Notes: generated by a model not told the origin, from the sequence alone. A DNA stretch of 64,000 nt from Terracoccus sp. 273MFTsu3.1 (GCF_000383675.1 NZ_KB911821.1:682001-746000), one strand, 5' to 3'. Positions 26,934-36,140 are shown, counted from the stretch's first letter. Translations and numbers: made by a program.

Positions 26934-28337
26934 GTGAGCATGACGAGCCCGCTGCCCGACAAGGCTGCCGAGACGACGGCCGAGCAGCCGTGGCCGGTGC
27001 GGGTGCTCAGCCTCAAGATCTCCGACTACGTCGACCGGATGAGCCAGCTGTGGGTCGAGGGACAGGTCGTCCAGTTCAACCCGCGCGGAGGCACCGCGTT
27101 CCTCACCCTGCGCGACCCCGACGTCGACATGTCCCTGTCGGTCTCCGTGCCGATGAACGCCGTCAACGCCATGCCGATCCCGCTCGCCCAGGGCGCCCGG
27201 GTCGTGCTCCAGGCGAAGCCCACGTTCTGGACCAAGCGCGGCACCCTCCAGCTCGAGGCACGCCAGATCCGTCCCGTCGGCATCGGCGACCTCCTCGCCC
27301 GCGTCGAGATCCTCAAGCGCACGCTCGCTGCCGAGGGCGTCTTCGACGCGGGACGCAAGCGACCGATCCCCTTCCTCCCGCACCGAGTCGGCCTCATCAC
27401 CGGACGCAACTCCGCGGCCGAGAAGGACGTCGTCGAGAACGCCCGGCGCCGGTGGCCCGCCGTCGTCTTCGAGATCCGCGAGGTCGCCGTGCAGGGCACG
27501 TCAGCCGTCACCGAGGTCGTCGAGGCGCTCCGCGAGCTGGACGCGATGCCGTCCGTCGACGTCATCGTCATCGCCCGCGGCGGTGGTGCGCTCGAGGAGC
27601 TGCTCCCCTTCTCCAACGAGGCGATGGTCCGTGCCGTCGCCCAGGCCCGCACCCCCGTGATCAGCGCCATCGGGCACGACGTCGACACCCCGCTGCTCGA
27701 CCTCGTCGCCGACTGGCGGGCCTCGACACCGACCGACGCCGGCAAGAAGGTCGTCCCCGACGCGGCCCACGAGCGCGCCCTCGTCGACGCGGCACGCGAC
27801 CGGGTGCGCCGCGCGCTCGTGCGTCGTGTCGAGGCCGAGCGGTCCGGGCTGCGCTCCCTCGTCTCCCGTCCCGTCATGGCCGACCCGGTCGCCCTGGTCC
27901 GCGTGCGTCGTCAGGAGGTCGCCGCCCTCCGGGCGCGGGCGACCACGCGCATCGAGGCCCGACTGCACCGTGCCGCCGACCAGGCCGAACACCTCCGTCG
28001 CCAGGTCGTGGCGCTCTCCCCCCAGTCGACCCTCGAGCGCGGATATGCCGTCGTGCAGCACCGCGACGGCCGCATCGTCATGGACCAGGACGACGTCGGG
28101 GTCGGCGAGCTGCTCCGGGTCCGCGTCGCCCGCGGCGACTTCGGCGTACGCCCCGTGACCGCTGGCGCCGAGGACGCCCCACCGAAGGCCTCGACGCGCA
28201 GGACGGCGACTCGGAAGGCGACGAGCGCCCCTGCCGGGAAGGCGGCCTCGCCACGCCCGCCACGCCCGCCCCGCGCCGGCCAGCGACCCGACACCCCGCC
28301 GGAGCCGGCCGGCGGCGGTGACGCCGCCACGCCGTAG
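26934..28337 (+). CDS. xseA: Exodeoxyribonuclease VII large subunit
   Basis: 467 residues from GTG 26934 (ATG 26940 is equally possible). An N-terminal OB-fold (about 20-120, LWVEGQVVQFNPRGG) precedes the nuclease core: GLITGRNSAAEKDVVENARRR (split: GLITGRNSAAEKD, VVENARRRWP), VIARGGGALEELLPFSNE, AIGHDVDTPLLDLVADWRAS. A helical region follows, then a Lys/Ala/Pro/Thr-rich disordered tail from about residue 415. It forms a complex with XseB that degrades single-stranded DNA. The xseB start is 11 bases downstream. Confidence 0.96.
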   Translation: MSMTSPLPDKAAETTAEQPWPVRVLSLKISDYVDRMSQLWVEGQVVQFNPRGGTAFLTLRDPDVDMSLSVSVPMNAVNAMPIPLAQGARVVLQAKPTFWTKRGTLQLEARQIRPVGIGDLLARVEILKRTLAAEGVFDAGRKRPIPFLPHRVGLITGRNSAAEKDVVENARRRWPAVVFEIREVAVQGTSAVTEVVEALRELDAMPSVDVIVIARGGGALEELLPFSNEAMVRAVAQARTPVISAIGHDVDTPLLDLVADWRASTPTDAGKKVVPDAAHERALVDAARDRVRRALVRRVEAERSGLRSLVSRPVMADPVALVRVRRQEVAALRARATTRIEARLHRAADQAEHLRRQVVALSPQSTLERGYAVVQHRDGRIVMDQDDVGVGELLRVRVARGDFGVRPVTAGAEDAPPKASTRRTATRKATSAPAGKAASPRPPRPPRAGQRPDTPPEPAGGGDAATP

Positions 28338-28347
28338 GGTGGCGCCC

Positions 28348-28638
28348 ATGGCTGACGCGACGACCACCGACGGCTTCCCCGACATCGCCGGGATGCGCTA
28401 CGAGGACGCCCGTGAGGAGCTCATCGCGATCGTCGCCAAGCTCGAGGCCGGGCAGGCCCCGCTCGAGGACTCGATGCACCTCTGGCGTCGCGGCGAGGCG
28501 CTCGCAGCGCACTGCGCGACGTGGCTCGACGGCGCGCAGGCCGAGATCGAGCTCGCGACGCGGCCGGCGTCTCCGGCCGCACCGGCCGGTGAGCTGCACG
28601 CCGACGACGAGATCTTCGACGAGGACGACGAGTCCTGA
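28348..28638 (+). CDS. xseB: Exodeoxyribonuclease VII small subunit
   Basis: 96 residues. The helical XseB core YEDAREELIAIVAKLEAGQ with PLEDSMHLWRRGEALAAHC is intact. An acidic tail (DDEIFDEDDES) balances the basic tail of the large subunit. The stop codon TGA lies at the left edge of a 14-base tandem repeat array, so the array begins within the last codons. Confidence 0.95.
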   Translation: MADATTTDGFPDIAGMRYEDAREELIAIVAKLEAGQAPLEDSMHLWRRGEALAAHCATWLDGAQAEIELATRPASPAAPAGELHADDEIFDEDDES

Positions 28639-28787
28639 CCGACGGCCCCTGACCGACGGCCCCTGACCGAGGCCCCTGACCGACGGCCCCTGACCGACGG
28701 CCCCTGACCGACGGCCCCTGACCGACGGCCCCTGACCGACGGCCCCTGTCCAACGGCCCCTGAAACGGCTCCTGACCGACGGCTCCT
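28637..28787. repeat. Tandem array of a 14-base unit after xseB
   Basis: Eleven head-to-tail units of GACCGACGGCCCCT fill 151 bases. Units 1, 2 and 4-8 are identical; unit 3 lacks one base; units 9-11 are diverged, so decay is one-sided. The array lies between the convergent genes xseB and DUF4245 and overlaps the xseB stop codon. Fourteen is not a multiple of three, so gain or loss of units cannot alter a frame downstream of the stop. Confidence 0.95.
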
Positions 28788-28799
28788 GAGGCGGTCGGG

Positions 28800-29477
28800 T
28801 CAGCCGGTCGTGGTCGACGGCACGGGCGTCACGCCGGCCGCTGGCGCCACGGGCGCGAGGGCCGCGACGAACGCCTTGAGCTCGTCCTCGGGCGCGGTGC
28901 CGCCCGCCACGAGCGTCAGCCCGCGAGCACCGTCTCCGCGCGCGACGTAGGCGACCTGGCCGGCGTCGTTCGCGACGAACTTCTCGAAGGTGCGGCCCGA
29001 GACCGTCACGGTGCCGGCGGCGTCCCCGTCATTGACCGAGCGAGCGACCCACCCCGGGGTCGCGCCCGCCGCCTGCTTGAGGGCGATGTCCTTGCCGCTC
29101 GGGGTCGTCCAGACCGTCGTGAAGGTCTGGACCTTCTCGGTCCCCGGCGCGTACGTCGCCACGGTCGGCACCCAGCCTTCGCCGAGGCCCTTCGGCAGCT
29201 GGACCGGCCAGGACGTCTGCGCCGCGACCTGGCTCGCCTTGCCGGCCGCGTCGACGGCCGGGCGCTGGACCTGGGTGATGCGGGGGACGATCGCGACGAG
29301 CGCGAGCACGAACAGCCCGATGACGAACATCGAGCGGAACATGTTGGGGAAGGTCCCGAGCGAGTAGCGGCTCGGCGGAGCGGCAGACGTCGTGGAGCCC
29401 GCGGCCTCCGGTGACTCGGTCACCGGAGCGGGGGTGGTCTCTGCCGGGGGTGTCGACGGCGTCGACGGGGTGCTCAT
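28800..29477 (-). CDS. DUF4245 family membrane-anchored protein
   Basis: 225 residues from ATG 29477. A Thr/Pro/Ser-rich N-terminus (1-40) precedes one membrane helix (about 48-66) and an extracytoplasmic domain of alternating beta and alpha segments ending PVPSTTTG. The segment TVATYAPGTEKVQTFTTVW (split: TVATYAPGTEK, VQTFTTVW) and GWVARSVNDG fit DUF4245, an actinobacterial family of unknown function typically next to glpX. It is divergent from glpX here, too. Confidence 0.88.
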   Translation of the reverse strand: MSTPSTPSTPPAETTPAPVTESPEAAGSTTSAAPPSRYSLGTFPNMFRSMFVIGLFVLALVAIVPRITQVQRPAVDAAGKASQVAAQTSWPVQLPKGLGEGWVPTVATYAPGTEKVQTFTTVWTTPSGKDIALKQAAGATPGWVARSVNDGDAAGTVTVSGRTFEKFVANDAGQVAYVARGDGARGLTLVAGGTAPEDELKAFVAALAPVAPAAGVTPVPSTTTG

Positions 29478-29573
29478 GCCCCCATGGTCCCCGACTCCCG
29501 GACGCGGTCCAAACGCGGGTGTGGCCACCGATAGGCTGGCGCCGACTCGTTCTGCGCCGACGGAGGACCTTTG

Positions 29574-30566
29574 ATGAAGCACAGCCAGCCGGATCGCAAC
29601 CTCGCTCTCGAGCTGGTCCGGGTGACCGAGGCAGCAGCCATGGCCGGGGGCCGCTGGGTCGGCCGCGGCGAGAAGAACAAGGCCGACGGTGCTGCCGTCG
29701 AGGCGATGCGGGCCATGATCTCGACCGTCAGCATGCGCGGCGTCGTCGTCATCGGCGAGGGCGAGAAGGACAACGCCCCGATGCTCTTCAACGGCGAGCA
29801 GGTCGGTGACGGCACCGGCCCGGAGGTCGACGTCGCCGTCGACCCGATCGACGGCACGACGCTGACGGCCAAGGGCATGAACAACGCCGTCGCGGTGATG
29901 GCCGTCGCCAACCGGGGCGCGATGTACGACCCCTCCGCCGTGTTCTACATGGACAAGCTCGCGACCGGTCCCGAGGCGGCCGAGGTCGTCGACATCCGGC
30001 TCCCCGTCGCCGAGAACATCCGTCGCATCGCCAAGGCCAAGAAGGAGACGCCGGCCGACGTCACGGTCGTCATGCTCGACCGGCCGCGCCACGACCACCT
30101 CGCCGAGCAGATCCGCGACACGGGCGCCCGCATCCGCTACATCGTCGACGGCGACGTCGCCGGCGCCGTCATGGCGGCCCGCCCGGGCACCGGTGTCGAC
30201 CTGCTCCTCGGCATCGGCGGCACCCCCGAGGGGATCATCGCCGCCTGCGCCATCAAGTGCACCGGCGGCGTCATCCAGGGTCGGCTCTGGCCCAAGGACG
30301 ACGAGGAGCGCCAGAAGGCCCTCGATGCCGGTCACGACCTTGAGCGGGTCCTGTCCACCGACGACCTCGTCGTCGGTGAGTGCTTCTTCGTCGCGACCGG
30401 CATCACCGACGGCGAGCTGCTCCGCGGCGTGCGCTACGGCGCGAAGTCGGCGCGGACCAACTCCCTCGTCATGCGCTCGCGCAGCGGCACGATCCGCACG
30501 ATCGACAGCGAGCACCGCTTCGACCGCCCGGGCTGGTTCGGCAGCACCGACATGATCGAGGAGTGA
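29574..30566 (+). CDS. glpX: Class II fructose-1,6-bisphosphatase
   Basis: 330 residues from ATG 29574; GGAGG is eight bases upstream (TTG just before is an alternative). The lithium-sensitive phosphatase motifs [11 protein letters not shown] and VDPIDGTTL are present, as are the conserved [11 protein letters not shown] and [11 protein letters not shown]. It removes the 1-phosphate of fructose 1,6-bisphosphate in gluconeogenesis and is the main FBPase of actinobacteria. A PfkB-type kinase starts 11 bases downstream and probably shares the transcript. Confidence 0.97.
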   Translation: MKHSQPDRNLALELVRVTEAAAMAGGRWVGRGEKNKADGAAVEAMRAMISTVSMRGVVVIGEGEKDNAPMLFNGEQVGDGTGPEVDVAVDPIDGTTLTAKGMNNAVAVMAVANRGAMYDPSAVFYMDKLATGPEAAEVVDIRLPVAENIRRIAKAKKETPADVTVVMLDRPRHDHLAEQIRDTGARIRYIVDGDVAGAVMAARPGTGVDLLLGIGGTPEGIIAACAIKCTGGVIQGRLWPKDDEERQKALDAGHDLERVLSTDDLVVGECFFVATGITDGELLRGVRYGAKSARTNSLVMRSRSGTIRTIDSEHRFDRPGWFGSTDMIEE

Positions 30567-30577
30567 GGATCGCCACG

Positions 30578-31525
30578 ATGTCCGACCCGACGCCCCCCTC
30601 GTCGCCCGTGCGCACCCTCGTCGTCGGCGAAGCCCTCGTCGACGCGGTGACGACCGCTGCCGGCGACACCGCCGAGCACGTCGGCGGCAGCCCCGCCAAC
30701 GTCGCCTTCGGCCTGGCGGCCCTCGAGCACCCGGTCGACCTCGCGACGTGGATCGCGACCGACGAGCGCGGTCGCCGCATCGAGGACGTATGCCGTGAGC
30801 GCGGCGTCGCCCTGACCGCGGGCTCCCAGGGTGCACCCTTCACCTCCGTCGCGCACGCGACGCTCGACGCCACGGGTGCCGCGACGTACGTCTTCGACCT
30901 CGAGTGGCAGGTGGCCGCGGTCCCCGGCCTCACGGCATACGGCCACGTCCACACCGGCAGCATCGCCGCCGTCCTCGAGCCCGGCGGCAGTCAGGTGCGC
31001 GAGATCCTCACCGAGGCCCGCGAGCTGGGTGCGACGGTGTCCTACGACCCGAACGCACGACCGTCGCTCATGGGGCGTCCCGAGCAGGCCAGGCACACCA
31101 TCGAGAGCTCGATCGCGCTGTCCGACGTCGTCAAGGTCAGCGACGAGGACATCGAGTGGCTGTGCCCCGGCGAGGCCATCGACGACGTCATCCGCGCGTG
31201 GGGCGAGCTCGGACCCTCCCTCGTCGTCGTGACCCGCGGGGGCGAGGGCGCGGTCTTCCGTGTCACCCGCACCGGCGAGCAGCAGGCGCTCGCGGCGCCC
31301 ACCGTCACCGTCGTCGACACGGTCGGGGCCGGTGACTCGTTCATGGCGGGGCTCGTGTCGGGCCTCATCGATGCCGGCCTGCTCGGTGGGTCGGCCGCGA
31401 GGACCCGTCTGCGGGCGGCCTCCCTGGCCGAGGTCGTGCCCTCGGTGGAGCGCGCGCTGCACACGGGCGCGCTCACCGTCGAGCGGGCCGGGGCCCACGC
31501 GCCGACCCGAAACGACCTGACCTGA
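30578..31525 (+). CDS. PfkB-family carbohydrate kinase (fructokinase-like)
   Basis: 315 residues. The family markers are clear: HVGGSPANVAFGLAAL near residue 38, SYDPNARPSL around 155, and the anion hole/catalytic motif DTVGAGDSFMAGLVSG near 247-262, with the base Asp in GAGD. The opening TLVVGEALVD resembles fructokinases. It phosphorylates a sugar at the expense of ATP; fructose is the most likely substrate and this fits co-transcription with glpX, but ribokinase-like substrates cannot be excluded. Confidence 0.9.
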   Translation: MSDPTPPSSPVRTLVVGEALVDAVTTAAGDTAEHVGGSPANVAFGLAALEHPVDLATWIATDERGRRIEDVCRERGVALTAGSQGAPFTSVAHATLDATGAATYVFDLEWQVAAVPGLTAYGHVHTGSIAAVLEPGGSQVREILTEARELGATVSYDPNARPSLMGRPEQARHTIESSIALSDVVKVSDEDIEWLCPGEAIDDVIRAWGELGPSLVVVTRGGEGAVFRVTRTGEQQALAAPTVTVVDTVGAGDSFMAGLVSGLIDAGLLGGSAARTRLRAASLAEVVPSVERALHTGALTVERAGAHAPTRNDLT

Positions 31526-31612
31526 GGACAATTCGGGCATTCGACAAGAAGGCAAGCAGTCGGGCACCATTCTGCGCGACTCGCCGGGTAGTTTTGGCCG
31601 GTGGTTCACCCT

Positions 31613-31634
31613 GACGCCCCGGTGCCGGGGCGTC
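31613..31634 (+). terminator. Hairpin between the kinase and the second VWA gene
   Basis: GACGCCCC and GGGGCGTC form an 8-bp stem with a six-base loop. It lies 87 bases after the kinase stop and 18 bases before the GTG of the next gene. It may be a terminator of the kinase transcript or a leader structure for the VWA gene. Confidence 0.45.
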
Positions 31635-31652
31635 CTCATGTGAGGAAACCTC

Positions 31653-33380
31653 GTGTCCAACCCCACCCCTCCACAACGCCCTGTCGGCCCGTACGAGCAG
31701 AGTCTCATCGAGAGCCGTGCCAACCGTAAGGCCCTCGAGGCCCGGATCGCCGCGGCGCGGCGCAACCGCATCATCGCGGCCGTGCTCGGCGTCGTGCTGC
31801 TCGCCGGAGCCGGCGCCGGCGGCTTCGTCTGGTGGAAGGGCCGCGAGGTGGCACCCGTCGCCGCCCTCACGGCGACCCCGGGCAAGTCGTGCCCCGACCG
31901 CACCCCCGTCTCCGTCTGGGTGTCCGAGGCGGCCCAGCCCGCGGTGCTCGCGCTCGCCAAGGAGTACCAGGCCGACCCGGACTCCCCGTGCGTCGACTAC
32001 GTCGTCAAGGGCAAGGCACCGATCGAGGCCATGATCGGTCTGGGCCAGGGTCAGCCGGACCGGCCCGACGCCTGGATCCCCGACTCCCCGCGCTGGGTCG
32101 AGCGCGTCAACGAGGCCGCCAAGCTCAACGCCAAGCCGGCGGGCGCCTTCGCCAAGAGCCCCCTCGTCATCGCGATGGACCCCACCCAGGCCGACAAGCT
32201 CGGGGACCAGCCGAAGTGGCTCGAGCTCGTCGCCTCCGACAGCCCGATCCGGATGAGCGACCCACGCTCGACCACGGCCGGCATGCTGACGCTCGCCTCG
32301 GCCCTGCCGGAGCTGTCCAACGAGCAGGGACGCGTCGTCATCCCCAAGCTCGCCAAGGGTGCGGCCGCCTCGGTCGACGACCTCTTCAGCGCCTACAACG
32401 CCGACCCCGCGACCGCGGCCGCCTTCCCGGTCTCCGAGGCCGACCTCATCGACCACAACCGGCTCTACCCCGACCACAAGATGGTGTCGGTCACCCCGAG
32501 CGAGGGCACCCCGGCCTTCGAGTTCTCCCTCGTCAACGTCGCGACCGACCCGGTCCGCGACCAGGCGGTCGAGCTGCTCCGCGCCTACCTCATGACGCCG
32601 ACGGCAGCGAAGATCTTCGCGCAGTACGGCATCCGCTCGACGGCCGTCCCCGTCACGATGCCGACACCGGCGGGCAGCGTGGGCGAGGTCAAGATCGGGC
32701 CGAGCCCCGACGCCGACACCGTCACCGCGGCCACCAACGTCTGGCAGTCGGCGACGACCGACTTCTCGATCCTGTCCGTCTTCGACGTCTCCGGCTCGAT
32801 GAACGACAAGGTCGGGGACACGACGCGCGTCGCCATCACGCAGGAGGCGGCCGGCATCGCCCTGGCGGCCCTGCCCAAGACGACGAAGCTCGGGCTCTGG
32901 ATCTTCTCCATCGACAAGGGTGGCAAGGGCCAGGACTGGCGCGAGCTCGCCCCCATCGGTCGCCTCGACGACGACTCCCACCGAGCCGTCGTCGCGACCG
33001 CCGCGAGCACCCTCGCCAAGAACGTCGGCGGCGGCACCGGCCTCTACGACACGATCTGGGCCGCCTACCAGAAGGTCAAGCAGCAGTACGACCCCAACCG
33101 GGTCAACGCCGTCGTCATCCTCACGGACGGCCGCAACGAGGACCCGAAGGGCATCTCGCTCGAGCAGCTCAAGGCCAACCTGCGCGCCGCGAGCGACCCG
33201 TCCAAGCCGATCGCCATCACGACCATCGGCATCGGGCCCGACGTCGACCCCAAGGCGCTGTCGCAGATCTCGAAGATGACCTATTCGGACTTCTACGCGG
33301 CGCCCTCCCCGGCCGACATGACCACCGTCCTCGCCCGGGCGCTCTTCGACCACGAATGCAAGAACGGTCGCTGCGTCTGA
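31653..33380 (+). CDS. Membrane-anchored substrate-binding/von Willebrand A protein (paralogue 2)
   Basis: 575 residues from a GTG start. Architecture is the same as at 23991-25697: cytosolic RPVGPYEQSL (about 9-18), a charged helix, one membrane helix (about 41-60), a periplasmic-binding-protein-like domain, and a VWA domain with MIDAS DVSGS beginning at D378 and ILTDGRNED as the second metal loop. SVTPSEGTPAFEFSLVNV aligns with AVGPSEGAPALEYSLVSL of the paralogue. The three MIDAS regions are intact, so metal-dependent adhesion is possible. Ligand unknown. Confidence 0.85.
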   Translation: MSNPTPPQRPVGPYEQSLIESRANRKALEARIAAARRNRIIAAVLGVVLLAGAGAGGFVWWKGREVAPVAALTATPGKSCPDRTPVSVWVSEAAQPAVLALAKEYQADPDSPCVDYVVKGKAPIEAMIGLGQGQPDRPDAWIPDSPRWVERVNEAAKLNAKPAGAFAKSPLVIAMDPTQADKLGDQPKWLELVASDSPIRMSDPRSTTAGMLTLASALPELSNEQGRVVIPKLAKGAAASVDDLFSAYNADPATAAAFPVSEADLIDHNRLYPDHKMVSVTPSEGTPAFEFSLVNVATDPVRDQAVELLRAYLMTPTAAKIFAQYGIRSTAVPVTMPTPAGSVGEVKIGPSPDADTVTAATNVWQSATTDFSILSVFDVSGSMNDKVGDTTRVAITQEAAGIALAALPKTTKLGLWIFSIDKGGKGQDWRELAPIGRLDDDSHRAVVATAASTLAKNVGGGTGLYDTIWAAYQKVKQQYDPNRVNAVVILTDGRNEDPKGISLEQLKANLRAASDPSKPIAITTIGIGPDVDPKALSQISKMTYSDFYAAPSPADMTTVLARALFDHECKNGRCV

Positions 33381-33428
33381 CGCTCGGCGCCCGGTGACGC
33401 CTCGTCCCACCTTTCACACGCGAAACAT

Positions 33429-33458
33429 CGACGGCCCCCGGCCACCCGGGGGCCGTCG
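33429..33458 (+). terminator. Hairpin terminator after the second VWA gene
   Basis: A perfect 13-bp stem (33429-33441 with 33446-33458) closes a CCAC loop, 49 bases after the stop codon. No T run follows. Confidence 0.65.
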
Positions 33459-33559
33459 GCGTACCCGGGGTGTCTCGTCAGCATCCGTCCGGGGTAGGTC
33501 ACGGGGTGATCACTCGCACTAGACCCACCTGCTACGACGCGGTAGGAATGAGTTACTTC

Positions 33560-33577
33560 ACGTGACCGTGGTCACGT
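33560..33577. promoter_or_regulatory. 18-base palindrome upstream of the alpha-glucoside-type importer
   Basis: ACGTGACC-GT-GGTCACGT is a perfect 8-bp inverted repeat with a two-base centre, 44 bases before the lipoprotein ATG. Its size and position suit a dimeric LacI- or GntR-type repressor. No regulator gene is adjacent, so it must act in trans if real. Confidence 0.5.
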
Positions 33578-33621
33578 TGATCGGTGGGGATCGACGCACA
33601 ACTCAACGACGAGGAGCGACC

Positions 33622-34986
33622 ATGAGCGGTTTTCCCAGACGCGCACTGCAAGCAGGCGGGGTGGTCGCCGCGGCAGCGTTGGTGCTGACCGGCTGTCTGC
33701 AGAACCCCAACGCCAGTGGCGGTGACGGCTCGGGCGGAGCAGGAGGCGCCGGCGGCTTCATCGACAGCGGCACGGCCGACGGCGACAAGGTCGTCACGAT
33801 CCTCGGTGCCTTCGGCGGCGACGAGGAGAAGAACTTCAACGCCTCGCTCGCCGACTTCGAGAAGAGCAGCGGCATCAAGATCCAGTACACCGGTGACCAG
33901 GACTTCACGACGACCGTCAAGCAGAAGGTCGCCGCGGGAGACTCCCCCGACATCGGCCTCTTCCCACAGCCGGGCGGCATGCTCGAGTTCGCGGCCCAGA
34001 AGAAGGTCTGGCCGATCGACACGTACCTCGACTACGACAAGCTCCAGGGCACCCTGCTCCCGGGCTTCCTCGACGCCGCCCGCTACAAGGGCCGGGTCTA
34101 CGGCGCCCCGATGCGCAACGCGGTCAAGAGCATCGTGTGGTACCCCAAGGCAGCCTACGAGAAGGGCGGCTACAACCAGTCGCCCGACACCATCCAGCAG
34201 CTGCAGAGCGACGTCGCCGGCAAGATCGCGGCGACCGGCATCACCCCGTGGTGCATCGGCTGGGGGTCCGACCAGGCCACCGGCTGGGTCGGCACCGACT
34301 GGGTCGAGGAGCTCATGCTCCGGATGTGGGGACCCGACGTCTACGACGACTGGACCTCGCACCGCATCCCCTTCAACGACCCGCGGGTCGTCAAGGCCCT
34401 CGACGAGGCGGCCAAGTTCAACAAGGACCCGAAGATGGTCCTCGGCGGCACCAAGGGCGTGCTCAACACCAAGTTCGGTGACGCCATGACCCCGGCGTTC
34501 TCCAACCCGCCGAAGTGCATGCTGCACCGCCAGGGCAACTTCGCCACGACGTTCTACCCGAAGAACGTCCAGGCCGACCTCGACAACTCGGTGGGCATCT
34601 ACGTCTTCCCGAAGTTCTCGGGCGGCTACGACGGTCAGGCGATCCTCGGTGGCGGCGACCTCGCGGCCCTCTTCAACGGCACCGACCCCGATGCCAAGAA
34701 GGTCATGGACTTCATCACCTCCGACAAGTTCGGCGCACCCTGGGCCAAGGCCGGTGGCTGGCTGTCACCGCACAAGACCTTCGACCTCAGCAACTACCCC
34801 AACGAGACGACGAAGAAGATCGCGCTGATCGCCAACCGGTCGGCCGTGCTGCGCTTCGACGGCTCGGACCTCATGCCCAAGGCCGTCGGGTCGGGCACCT
34901 TCTGGACCGAGATGGTCAAGTGGGAGAGCGGGCAGAGCTCGCAGCAGACCGCTGACAACATCGAAGCGTCCTGGCCGAAGTCATGA
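33622..34986 (+). CDS. Sugar ABC transporter substrate-binding lipoprotein (alpha-glucoside type)
   Basis: 454 residues from ATG 33622 behind GAGGAG. The signal peptide ends in a lipobox LTGC with C25, then a Gly/Ser linker. The mature domain has the family-1 sugar-binding layout: ILGAFGGDEEKNF, GDSPDIGLFPQPGG, GWGSDQATGW and WAKAGGWLSPHK. Closest by eye to AglE-like alpha-glucoside binders. It begins a three-gene operon with two permeases; the stop overlaps the first permease start (ATGA). Linear alpha-glucosides from the secreted amylase/pullulanase are plausible substrates. Confidence 0.88.
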   Translation: MSGFPRRALQAGGVVAAAALVLTGCLQNPNASGGDGSGGAGGAGGFIDSGTADGDKVVTILGAFGGDEEKNFNASLADFEKSSGIKIQYTGDQDFTTTVKQKVAAGDSPDIGLFPQPGGMLEFAAQKKVWPIDTYLDYDKLQGTLLPGFLDAARYKGRVYGAPMRNAVKSIVWYPKAAYEKGGYNQSPDTIQQLQSDVAGKIAATGITPWCIGWGSDQATGWVGTDWVEELMLRMWGPDVYDDWTSHRIPFNDPRVVKALDEAAKFNKDPKMVLGGTKGVLNTKFGDAMTPAFSNPPKCMLHRQGNFATTFYPKNVQADLDNSVGIYVFPKFSGGYDGQAILGGGDLAALFNGTDPDAKKVMDFITSDKFGAPWAKAGGWLSPHKTFDLSNYPNETTKKIALIANRSAVLRFDGSDLMPKAVGSGTFWTEMVKWESGQSSQQTADNIEASWPKS

Positions 34987-36140
34987 CTGCCGACACCAGC
35001 GCGGCAGCGCCGCGTCAACGAGTGCGCACCGGGGACGACCCCGACGCGCACCTGCGCACCAACCCGGTGAAGATCGGCGTCGGACTCGTCGGCATGATCG
35101 CCGTGATCTGGGCGCTGGCCAACCTCTTCCTCGCGTTCGGCTACTACCCCGAGTGGTTCGGCAACAAGTTCGTCATCGGCATCCTGGCGATCGTCGCGGG
35201 AGTGGGTGGGGCAGCCCTGCTCTTCTACTTCCTCAACATGTTCGTCGAGGGCCTGCCGCGGCGGCTGTCGGAGGGCGCGATCCCCTACGCCTTCCTCCTG
35301 CCCGGGCTCCTGCTCGTCGGGCTCATGCTCATCTACCCGACGTTCCAGACGATCAACTACTCGTTCGCCAACGCCGACAGCACCGCCTACGTGGGTCTGG
35401 AGAACTACAAGACGATCTTCGGCAGCAGCGAGTTCTGGCAGTCCATCGTCAACAACATCCTGTGGCTGCTCATCGTGCCGGCGCTCGTCGTCGCGTTCGG
35501 GGTCGTCGTCGCGGTGCTCGCCGACAAGCTGTCCGCCACCGGTGAGAAGGTCGCCAAGAGCATGGTCTTCCTGCCGATGGCGATCTCGGCCGTCGGCGCC
35601 TCCGCCATCTGGCTGCTCGTCTACGCCTACAACAACCCGGGCCAGCCGCAGACCGGTCTGCTCAACGCGATCTGGACCGGCCTCGGCGGCGACCCGCAGA
35701 CGTGGCTCGCCATCGACACACTCAAGCTCAACTCGATCCTGCTCATGGTCATCCTCATCTGGCTCCAGGCGGGTTTTGCCATGGTCCTGCTCTCCTCGGC
35801 CATCAAGGGCGTCCCCGAGGACACCGTCGAGGCGGCGCGCATCGACGGCGCCGGCGAGTTCCAGATCTTCTGGCAGGTGATCATCCCGCAGATCAAGGGC
35901 ACGATCATCACGGTGTTCGTCACGGTCTTCATCACCGTCCTCAAGGTCTTCGACATCGTCTACGTCACGACGAACGGTGCCTACGGCACCAACGTCATCG
36001 CGAACCTCTTCTTCAACAAGCTGTTCGCGGCCAGCGAGGCCGGACAGGCGACGGCCATCGTCGTCGTCCTGCTGATCGCGGTGATTCCGCTCATCTGGTA
36101 CCAGGTCAAGCACTTCCGCGACGAGGAGGCAGGTCGATGA
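34983..36140 (+). CDS. Sugar ABC transporter permease (AglF/MalF-like)
   Basis: 385 residues, longer than most MalF-type permeases because of two additional N-terminal helices (about residues 34-54 and 63-85) before the conserved core. The permease signature EAARIDGAGEFQIFWQVIIP is near residue 283. About eight membrane helices in all. It is translationally coupled on both sides by ATGA overlaps and forms the channel with the next gene product. Confidence 0.9.
   Translation: MTADTSAAAPRQRVRTGDDPDAHLRTNPVKIGVGLVGMIAVIWALANLFLAFGYYPEWFGNKFVIGILAIVAGVGGAALLFYFLNMFVEGLPRRLSEGAIPYAFLLPGLLLVGLMLIYPTFQTINYSFANADSTAYVGLENYKTIFGSSEFWQSIVNNILWLLIVPALVVAFGVVVAVLADKLSATGEKVAKSMVFLPMAISAVGASAIWLLVYAYNNPGQPQTGLLNAIWTGLGGDPQTWLAIDTLKLNSILLMVILIWLQAGFAMVLLSSAIKGVPEDTVEAARIDGAGEFQIFWQVIIPQIKGTIITVFVTVFITVLKVFDIVYVTTNGAYGTNVIANLFFNKLFAASEAGQATAIVVVLLIAVIPLIWYQVKHFRDEEAGR

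Noticed and set aside
28637-28787. Minisatellite coding for a peptide repeat
   Set aside because: A 14-base unit breaks the frame each time, and the upstream gene ends in the first unit.
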